In this document: positions 1-6,468 of the stretch, in pieces | Position numbering within the stretch: the stretch's first letter is position 1 | Layout: the number at the start of each line of letters is the position of its first letter | Source of the DNA: Euryarchaeota archaeon UBA549 | GTDB taxonomy: Archaea; Thermoplasmatota; Poseidoniia; Poseidoniales; Poseidoniaceae | Direction: 5' to 3' | Length of the DNA: 14,584 bases | NCBI GenBank assembly: GCA_002495645.1 | Contig: DAGF01000094.1 | Location: 1 to 14,584, forward strand | The notes under the pieces: generated by a model | Told to the model about the DNA's origin: nothing | Database searches by the model: none | Seen by the model: the letters and a program-made list of their open reading frames with translations, nothing else | Program-made: the position numbers and the translations under genes

Positions 1-80
1 TACCCCCTGCTCACCTCACCATCAATTAGAACGCCTCGTGAGCAAACATGAGCATCAAGGCCACAGCCTAAACAATCCAT
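1..80 (-). CDS. N-terminus of an unidentified Cys-rich protein, cut by window edge
   Basis: Reading leftwards from an ATG at 80 there is an open frame to the window edge, 26 residues beginning MDCLGCGLDAHVC and continuing SRGVLIDGEVSRG. A CxxC pair at residues 3 and 6 plus a Cys at 13 suggests a small metal-binding (zinc-ribbon-like) or redox motif, but the piece is too short to name. It is divergent from the DUF2892 gene, with only 28 bases between the two ATGs, so the promoters must overlap the coding ends. The competing plus-strand frame (2-112) overlaps the next ATG but reads as a His/Asn/Gln/Ser-rich, unconvincing peptide. I infer that the minus frame is real; the missing remainder to the left would decide it. 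Confidence 0.4.
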   Translation of the reverse strand, partial: MDCLGCGLDAHVCSRGVLIDGEVSRG

Positions 81-86
81 TAAATG
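79..86 (+). promoter_or_regulatory. TATA-like box for the DUF2892 gene
   Basis: The A/T-rich string ATTAAATG is centred about 26 nt before the ATG at 109. In archaea a TATA box centred near -26 relative to an mRNA that starts at the start codon means a leaderless transcript. The same spacing recurs before the helicase, SPFH and GIDE genes here. Identified by eye, with no upstream BRE confirmed. Confidence 0.4.
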
Positions 87-108
87 CTCAAATTCCGCAT
101 TTTTTCTC

Positions 109-321
109 ATGAAGAACGTCGGAGGACGAGAGCGCGTCGCTCGTGCCGTGTTCGGCTCGGGCGTTGTTATCTTCGATTTCTTCGCCACGGTTCATATCGA
201 AATCGTATTCCTCATCGTGGGCTTGTGGGGCGTGTTGACCTCCGCGTTCGGCTATTGCCCGTTCAACGGATTGCTCAACCGAAACAGCTGCGAGATTGGT
301 CTTCAATCGAGCACACATTAG
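109..321 (+). CDS. DUF2892-family small inner-membrane protein
   Basis: This 70-residue protein has the pattern of DUF2892 (YgaP C-terminal-like) proteins: an N-terminal KNVGGRERVARAVFG segment (residues 2-16, resembling the family's 'kNvg..dr..R...G'), two closely spaced hydrophobic helices at about 15-36 and 33-48, and the family ending GYCPFNGLLNRNSC (48-61), with the CP and final Cys that are usual there. The family is found alone or fused to rhodanese domains; its function is not established, although the conserved cysteines suggest thiol or sulfur chemistry at the membrane. The ATG at 109 is favoured because the family motif starts right after it and a TATA-like box lies 26 nt upstream. 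It is a single gene, divergent from the left-edge ORF, and its GC-rich codons differ from those of the AT-richer helicase gene downstream. Confidence 0.8.
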   Translation: MKNVGGRERVARAVFGSGVVIFDFFATVHIEIVFLIVGLWGVLTSAFGYCPFNGLLNRNSCEIGLQSSTH

Positions 322-346
322 ATCGGTAAAAAGCACCAAAGAAAAC

Positions 347-354
347 GGTTAAAG
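347..354 (+). promoter_or_regulatory. TATA-like box for the helicase gene
   Basis: GGTTAAAG is centred about 26 nt before the ATG at 377, in an A-rich stretch (about 325-360) that contrasts with the GC-rich DUF2892 coding end. The spacing suits a leaderless archaeal transcript, and no Shine-Dalgarno sequence precedes the ATG. The box implies that the helicase carries its own promoter. Confidence 0.4.
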
Positions 355-376
355 TCAGTATGACAGTCCTCAACCC

Positions 377-3300
377 ATGACGACACGCCGTACCCGTGAA
401 CTGCGCAAATGGTTCGACGAAGCTATGGGTGGCACAAGGACTGATTACATTCTCAAATACGATAAATCGCTTGAGAAAAAAATGAATAAGATCTCCAAAA
501 AGGACAATGTGACCTTGGATCTCATCCTCAGCCGATTAAGAGATTATGGATTTGAACCCAGATGGAAATCTGATACGGAAACAAGCGGGAACAACTCGCA
601 TCGTTCTCGTGTTGGCCGAACAAAACCCGAAGATGGACATAACGGCCATGTCATCAACAAAATCGATGTGGACCAAGGCCATCGCATTTTCATCATTCGT
701 TATTCAGACGATAACATCGGGAAAACCTATGTAATGCTGGTCGGAATTTTGCTTGCTGCCCAACGAAAGAAATCATTCACGTGGCGCAATGAGGCGGCAA
801 GGATACGGCAGAAGTTTGGCGGCGTCGTCTTTGAAAGCGAGAATGAGGAAGTGGATGATCTCATTTACGATGGAGGAAAACACCTCACCGACTACGGTGC
901 AGGGTTCTTGGACAAGTATAGCCCTGAGGAAACGGAAAGTATGGTTAATTTCGGCCTCTCCCAAATTGACACCAATATCACCCTCACTTACGACCAAATT
1001 TCTGCGGTTGAAAAAGTGCTCCCACTGGTCATCGATGGGCACGCGGGAACTGGAAAATCGGTCATCATCGCTCTTCGCGTCGCACTTGAAAGCCTCACGG
1101 CGTTTGAGAACAATGAAGAAAAGAATTTTCTCGTCGTGGCATACAATCAACGGGTCCTCAACATGGTCAAGAAATATGCAGAAGACTGGATGAGAAACCT
1201 GAGTCCTGGCGTCCCTGACCATGTCATGAAGCGGGTAACATACCAAACAACGCTCAATGTCTACAGAGACCTTACCAAGGAAATCCACTATCATTCGATT
1301 CCGGAACCAAACAGTATTGAATCAATTTCAAAACTCGTGAATTTCTTCCGATTTGATCATCAATTTTTCTCGGCGCCCCACCAACCACGGGCAAAGGTCT
1401 CACCCGAACAGGCTTGGCATTTCATCCGTGGCGTACTGAAGGGCAGTGGATTCGGTTGGTTAGGAGACGAAGTGACAATCAAGGATTTTGCATCTCTTCA
1501 TGCCAACGGTAGGATTCCAAAGAAGAATACGGAGTTGATGAATCGAGAGTTAATCTCTGAATTGCTCAAAGTTTTCTACGACTACGAACAATGGAGGATG
1601 GAACAGAAAGCACTGGACGACATTGATTTGGTTCGTTTGGCTACGCACGCACTTCAAAACTGGGGCGACAACCAAGCAGAAGACTCGTCATTCAAAGGCG
1701 ACAAGTACTACAGAAATTTTGACATCGTGTTTGTAGATGAGGCTCAAGATCTCACACTCAAAGAATACGATTTACTGCATAAACTGCTCACGGACGAAGG
1801 CGGCGCTCGGTTGGTGATTGGTGGGGACCCCCTTCAAACCATTAATCCAACCGGATTTTCTTGGGACGCCATCTCGGTGTTCTTGTATAATATCCTCGAA
1901 GACACCATTGACTTTGAACGGATGTTGGTCAGCCACCGCCTCCCGAAAAAATTGGTTGAGTTCGCTAATGTTATTATCAAGAAGCGACACCAATTCGAAG
2001 ACGGTGATTTGGAACTTATGAGAGCCTCAAATGAACTGGAAAATGACAACGCTAACATCGTGCGCGTCCCCATTGACATTGATGATCCCTCGCATCAAGG
2101 ACAACTTGCAGCATTCCTTACCGAAAGCCTCGGTTCTAATTATGGTACCCTAATATGGGCACGAGACAAAGGCGAGCGACAGGCTCTGATTGCTAGAGAC
2201 CCTGTCCTCAACAGCCTCGCAGATTTGTCGGGAGACGATGGAGATGACAGTGCGGAGCGGGTGATTTTGCATTCTGTTGAGTCAGTTAAAGGACTTGAAT
2301 ACGAAAATGTGATTTTCTATCGCTTCGGCGACATTGGCCTGAATTTCAAAGAACTCATGGACAAAGCCGGACAAACTGACATCAATCCATCCGAGAAATA
2401 CACGATTCTGTATCACCTCAACCGCCTTTTCATCGCTGCAACACGTTCGAAATCGAACATCTACATTTTTGATAGTCAAGAGAATTTGGACGCATGCTGG
2501 AATGAAAGCTGGTGGGAAAGCACCACGTCCATTCTCACCGAGTTGGAGAATTTCCTCGATTCCGTGAACACAGAACCTTCACTTGAAGTTGCGAAAATGT
2601 ACTTGATGAATGCTCGGGACAACAACGACCTAGATCGGGCAAGAGAAGCATTGGTTGCAGCCAGTCGGTGCGATGATTCAAACGAGAGAAACATGGTCCT
2701 CAGAGAAGCTGAGATTTTGAAAATCCGACTTGAGTTGGAATTGCGGAATTATTCAGATGAAGAAATACAACGGAAGACAAAACGCCTGGTTGAGCTCTAC
2801 AAAGAAAATGGAGAAGCAGCGAATGCCATTGAAATGATGCTCCAACTCCAACAATGGAATGAGGTGTACGACGAGATAAAGAAAGGGAACTTACCCAAAT
2901 CCCCGTTGATTGATTTCTACAAATGCATGAGTTCCCTGCACAAGAAAGGAATGGGCGTTTCTTCACTGGAACGTATTTTGACAACACACCGAAATCAGTT
3001 CAAGAAGGTGAATTCCACCACGAAGTCTGTTTTTGATTCAAGAATTCGCGAACACATCCGGATGTACATTCAAGACATTGAATCAACAGCGCTCAAGGCC
3101 ATGTACGAACGATGGAACTACACCAGACTGGACATCATTAACTTCCTTGCACCAACATGGAAGAAGGGTGACCCCCTAGCGTGCAATGAACTCAAGAAAA
3201 ATTTCGAGAAGAAAATCAAAGCAGCCATCGGGGACCAAAGTGGTATGAATGACAAAGAACACATCGCTTATCTCAGTGCTCTCCTCAGTAATCCCCATGT

Positions 3301-4987
3301 TGGTACTGATGAAGAAGGCCGTTTAATCGATAAACTCGCCGAGAGTGGAGATAATAATGCTGGTAAACGAAGGCTAAAGGAGCAATTTATCGCTGAAGAA
3401 TACTGGGAATTTGCATCAACCAAATCCAAGGCCTACACTCGTTTCTTGTCCTCGATCGACCAGGGCACTTTCAGCGCAGATATTGATAATGCACCTATCT
3501 ATGAAGCCATTAAGCCAAGGTTGCAGTTCCACAGAGATTATGCTCAGATTCGATCCCCAAGTGCCCAGAAATGGCTGGCAATACTGCGTAAAACCCGGTC
3601 TCAAGTTGTCACCCAAAACCTCAACGAAGTTGTTCGACACTCGGATTTCGCACCGTTTAATATGCTCGGTTCGGAAGGTGGACGTATCTGGACGCTGTTC
3701 GGAAAAGAATTTTTGGAAATTGATGAGAGTACCATCATCCAACTGCGTTCGAACCTTCTTCATCGGCTTTACAATCAGAAGACTGCGCTTCGGGAATTTA
3801 ACAACGATTCAACTCTCCTCATGGAATTGCTGGAATATGAAGCCAAGCATTCCCTCGATGTATGGTGTGAAGGATTCAGACTCTTGAAAAACACGATGAA
3901 GGCAAACGACGGCTATTACGATTCGTCGTGTATTTTCCTGTATTGTGAGGCCATTGATGACACCACAGCAAAGAAACTCCCACGCAGCCTACAACGTCAG
4001 TTTGTCAACAACCTACGGGATATTATCCTGGAAATGAAAGACTTCACAACCTTGAGGGAAAACGTGCACACCATCAAGAAATGGATGGTTGATTTGTTGG
4101 AGAAAGACATGCTTGCCGACGATGTAGTAACGCGCATTGGTTTGTACCGCCTCTACCGAACCTGGCAAGAATACACTGAAAGTGATGAAAGTGAACAACT
4201 TGAGGCCACCCACGAAGGCCTTGATGTAGGCTGGATCGGGCCGGAACCGGATGTCGAGGTAATCATGAGTTTGGCGCAGAACATTGACACTCAACTCTAT
4301 CTCATGCTCGCCGAACAAACGGGTAAGAAAGTAGGACAAATTGACATCTCTGTTTACCTTAAGGGCCTCAAACCCGGGGATTACTCAGAAAAAGAAGTGG
4401 TTAAAGCACTCCCAAACATGAAGGAATTTAATCTCAAGGAACTCAGTTGGCTTCGAGGAAACATCAGCACACTTGGCGAACCCCTGCCTAAACATACCAG
4501 CGTCCTCTCTCCTTTCGAACAACTGATGTTCGGTGCCGTTTGGGGGTACAATTTCAATTCATCTTTGATGTCGCTAAACTGGGAAAGCTCGAAAACATGG
4601 GAAGACGAGAGGATGGTAGAACTTGCAACCCATCTCGACGAACGAGCCATGCATCAAGCTGAATTATGGGCGATTGAGCACCCGTTTTGGCAAGAAGCAG
4701 CCCGAAACGAAGGGCTGATCAACCTCTACAAGCCCCGACGAAACAGAGTTGACCACGAGGCATTCGCAGTTTACGCCACCATTGAACTGCTGTTAATCCT
4801 CTCAAAAATGAACAACACCGATAGGGTCGCATACCTCAGGAAAACATGGATTCCATCGCTGAAATCGAGCACAAAGAAAGAGGCTACTGTCGCCGCAGTG
4901 TTCGGACTTCCTGTTGTTCAGATGGCCTTCGCAGATTCGACTCACGAGAACGTGCTTGATTTGGCTCGGGATTTGTTAATGCAATGA
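377..4987 (+). CDS. Giant SF1 (UvrD/Rep-like) helicase, probable RelE/ParE-like N-terminus, long helical C-terminus
   Basis: A 1536-residue cytosolic protein with a complete set of superfamily 1 helicase motifs. These are a Q-like LTYDQ (203-207), Walker A GHAGTGKS (221-228), Walker B DIVFVDEAQD (449-458), motif III IGGDPLQ (481-487), a motif IV-like SHRLPKKLVEFAN around 515-535, motif V VESVKGLEYENVIF (634-647) and motif VI FIAATRS with Arg690. It should be an ATP-driven DNA or RNA translocase. Residues about 95-145 (DVDQGHRIFIIRYSDD, then a hydrophobic strand and basic FTWRNEAARIR) resemble the RelE/ParE-like domain that precedes the helicase in some bacterial UvrD-type proteins; this is inference. 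From about 700 to the end the protein is charged and helix-rich, partly TPR-like (about 735-860), with no nuclease motif I can recognise. It stands alone with its own promoter and is AT-richer than its neighbours. A defence or repair role is possible but unproven. Confidence 0.85.
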   Translation: MTTRRTRELRKWFDEAMGGTRTDYILKYDKSLEKKMNKISKKDNVTLDLILSRLRDYGFEPRWKSDTETSGNNSHRSRVGRTKPEDGHNGHVINKIDVDQGHRIFIIRYSDDNIGKTYVMLVGILLAAQRKKSFTWRNEAARIRQKFGGVVFESENEEVDDLIYDGGKHLTDYGAGFLDKYSPEETESMVNFGLSQIDTNITLTYDQISAVEKVLPLVIDGHAGTGKSVIIALRVALESLTAFENNEEKNFLVVAYNQRVLNMVKKYAEDWMRNLSPGVPDHVMKRVTYQTTLNVYRDLTKEIHYHSIPEPNSIESISKLVNFFRFDHQFFSAPHQPRAKVSPEQAWHFIRGVLKGSGFGWLGDEVTIKDFASLHANGRIPKKNTELMNRELISELLKVFYDYEQWRMEQKALDDIDLVRLATHALQNWGDNQAEDSSFKGDKYYRNFDIVFVDEAQDLTLKEYDLLHKLLTDEGGARLVIGGDPLQTINPTGFSWDAISVFLYNILEDTIDFERMLVSHRLPKKLVEFANVIIKKRHQFEDGDLELMRASNELENDNANIVRVPIDIDDPSHQGQLAAFLTESLGSNYGTLIWARDKGERQALIARDPVLNSLADLSGDDGDDSAERVILHSVESVKGLEYENVIFYRFGDIGLNFKELMDKAGQTDINPSEKYTILYHLNRLFIAATRSKSNIYIFDSQENLDACWNESWWESTTSILTELENFLDSVNTEPSLEVAKMYLMNARDNNDLDRAREALVAASRCDDSNERNMVLREAEILKIRLELELRNYSDEEIQRKTKRLVELYKENGEAANAIEMMLQLQQWNEVYDEIKKGNLPKSPLIDFYKCMSSLHKKGMGVSSLERILTTHRNQFKKVNSTTKSVFDSRIREHIRMYIQDIESTALKAMYERWNYTRLDIINFLAPTWKKGDPLACNELKKNFEKKIKAAIGDQSGMNDKEHIAYLSALLSNPHVGTDEEGRLIDKLAESGDNNAGKRRLKEQFIAEEYWEFASTKSKAYTRFLSSIDQGTFSADIDNAPIYEAIKPRLQFHRDYAQIRSPSAQKWLAILRKTRSQVVTQNLNEVVRHSDFAPFNMLGSEGGRIWTLFGKEFLEIDESTIIQLRSNLLHRLYNQKTALREFNNDSTLLMELLEYEAKHSLDVWCEGFRLLKNTMKANDGYYDSSCIFLYCEAIDDTTAKKLPRSLQRQFVNNLRDIILEMKDFTTLRENVHTIKKWMVDLLEKDMLADDVVTRIGLYRLYRTWQEYTESDESEQLEATHEGLDVGWIGPEPDVEVIMSLAQNIDTQLYLMLAEQTGKKVGQIDISVYLKGLKPGDYSEKEVVKALPNMKEFNLKELSWLRGNISTLGEPLPKHTSVLSPFEQLMFGAVWGYNFNSSLMSLNWESSKTWEDERMVELATHLDERAMHQAELWAIEHPFWQEAARNEGLINLYKPRRNRVDHEAFAVYATIELLLILSKMNNTDRVAYLRKTWIPSLKSSTKKEATVAAVFGLPVVQMAFADSTHENVLDLARDLLMQ

Positions 4988-5171
4988 GGCTGCACGAGGC
5001 ATCGGCGCCGCCAGGTCCTGCAGAAGCACACCATCGGTTGTTGTATTGCGAGGTGAGCATATCGATGGTCTCGTAAGCCCGACGGCCGTCCATGAGCATC
5101 ATTTCGGTGCTGTCTTCAAGCGCCAAGGTGGCATCCCATACCTGGTTGCCGGCCGTGACGTTGCATCCCAT
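4884..5171 (-). pseudogene. Small ORF coupled to serS, apparently truncated at the helicase gene end
   Basis: An ORF of 95 codons begins with an ATG overlapping the serS stop as TGATG, the usual signature of translational coupling; a GTG start at 5186 is also possible. Its first ~61 residues (starting MGCNVTAGNQVWDATLALED, then an acidic/Met-rich stretch and ETIDMLTSQYNNRWCASAG) look like genuine protein in GC-rich DNA. The reading frame then runs antisense into the last ~100 bases of the helicase gene, where it becomes an Arg/Ser/Gln-rich tail typical of non-coding frames. I infer that the original gene was longer or ended near 4990, and that it was cut when the helicase segment arrived. I do not recognise the family. 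A genuine short gene or unconstrained sequence are the alternatives. Confidence 0.4.
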
Positions 5172-6463
5172 CAGCCCCAATTGCACGGCTCAAGAACGCT
5201 TTGACCACCCATGAAGGGCTGAAGGGCTTCAGGAATAGCGACCCTTCCATCCTCGAGTTGGTACTGCTCCATGATGGCGACCAAGGCCCTGGAGGTGGCG
5301 ACGGCGGTGGAGTTGAGGGTGTGGACAATGGGTTGGTTGGGGTGGCCGGGCTGACCGTATCGGATGCTCAAGCGGTTGGCCTGATAGTCGGTGCAGTTGG
5401 AGCAAGAGACGATTTCTTTGTACTGATTTGCGCCGGGAATCCAGGCTTCCAGGTCGTATTTTTTAGCCGCAACCGTGCCCATATCGCCGGTGCAGATGTT
5501 GACCACTTCGTAGTGAATTCCGAGGCTGTTCCACAAGTCCGTGCAGTTCTGCAGCAGTTCTTCGTGCAGCGCCCATGAGTCTTCGGGCTTGGCGATGATG
5601 ATCTGTTCAATCTTGGTGAACTGGTGCACGCGCCAAATGCCGAGGTCGCTCTGACCGTGGCTGCCCACCTCTCGGCGGAAACACTGGGAGACACCGACCA
5701 TGCGCATGGGCATCTGGTCTTCTGGGATGGTCTCGTCCATGTACATCGCTGTGAGCGGGTGCTCAGAGGTGGCGATCATGTAGTACTTGTCGGGCTCAAT
5801 GCCGTACATGACGGTCTCAAAGTCGCCCAAATCGGTCACACCTTCGTAGGCCTGGCGATTCATCATCACCGGAGGCTGGACAAAGGTGTAATCGCGCTGT
5901 CGCAGGAAATCCACCGCATACTGCTGGAGAGCGAACTCAAGGCGTGCGAGATCGCCTTTGAGGAAGTAGAATCGGCTTCCGGTGATTTTGGCCGCACGCT
6001 TGAGGTCAACCCACTTGTTCATCTCAATGAGTTCGTTGTGCGTGCGCGGCTCAAAGGAAAATTCGGGTTTTGTTCCGTGAACGGCGTGAACGGTGTTGCC
6101 CGATTCATCTTCACCCACGGGCACGTCGGTGTGGAGGATGTTCGGAATGGACATGCGCAATCGGTCGCGAACTTCCATGGCTTCGTTGGTCTTGGCCTCC
6201 ATCTCCGCAATTTTCTGTCCGAGGTCGGCGACTTCCGCCAAAATGGCTTGTGCGGCCTCGTTATCACCGGCTTTCTTGGCAGCGCCGATGCCTCGGGCAG
6301 CCTCGTTTTTCGCTCGACGCAACTGGTCGGTTTCGTGGAGCAAATTGCGCCATGCTTGGTCGAGTTCAATCACCTTCTCGATGTTGTCGTGGGGCAGACC
6401 GCGTTTGGTGTGGTCGGCACGAACCACATCGGCGTGTTCTCTGAACATGGACATGTCAAGCAT
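5171..6463 (-). CDS. serS: Seryl-tRNA synthetase
   Basis: Charges tRNA-Ser (and tRNA-Sec where present) with serine in the cytosol. The 430-residue length matches the common class IIa SerRS, not the divergent methanogen type. The N-terminal MLDMSMFREHADVVR opens the long coiled-coil tRNA-binding arm (about 30-105). The catalytic domain follows: the serine-site ATSEHPLTAMYMDE (231-244), motif 2 CFRREVGSHG (261-270) leading to RVHQFTKIEQ (278-287), SCSNCTDYQANRL (353-365), and motif 3 LNSTAVATSRALVA then GRVAIPEALQPFMGG (383-420). I chose the ATG at 6463 because it gives the family's usual 'MLD' start; the GTG codons at 6475 and 6472 would add four residues. It starts 5 nt after the presenilin-like gene's stop and shares TGATG with the small ORF downstream, so it is probably expressed from the presenilin promoter. 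Confidence 0.96.
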   Translation of the reverse strand: MLDMSMFREHADVVRADHTKRGLPHDNIEKVIELDQAWRNLLHETDQLRRAKNEAARGIGAAKKAGDNEAAQAILAEVADLGQKIAEMEAKTNEAMEVRDRLRMSIPNILHTDVPVGEDESGNTVHAVHGTKPEFSFEPRTHNELIEMNKWVDLKRAAKITGSRFYFLKGDLARLEFALQQYAVDFLRQRDYTFVQPPVMMNRQAYEGVTDLGDFETVMYGIEPDKYYMIATSEHPLTAMYMDETIPEDQMPMRMVGVSQCFRREVGSHGQSDLGIWRVHQFTKIEQIIIAKPEDSWALHEELLQNCTDLWNSLGIHYEVVNICTGDMGTVAAKKYDLEAWIPGANQYKEIVSCSNCTDYQANRLSIRYGQPGHPNQPIVHTLNSTAVATSRALVAIMEQYQLEDGRVAIPEALQPFMGGQSVLEPCNWG

Positions 6464-6468
6464 TGAAA

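Noticed and set aside
2..112. Plus-strand open frame entering from the left edge and ending in an ATGA overlap with the DUF2892 gene
   Set aside because: The overlap is tempting, but the 36 residues are His/Asn/Gln/Ser-rich with no recognisable pattern, and the opposite strand offers a more protein-like frame with an ATG.
88..339. 83-codon minus-strand ORF opposite the DUF2892 gene
   Set aside because: Its acidic, low-complexity translation is the complement of the recognisable DUF2892 sequence.
5624..6466. 280-codon plus-strand ORF opposite serS
   Set aside because: It mirrors the conserved serS coding strand; long antisense frames are common in GC-rich genes. The His/Val/Gly-rich translation shows no domain.
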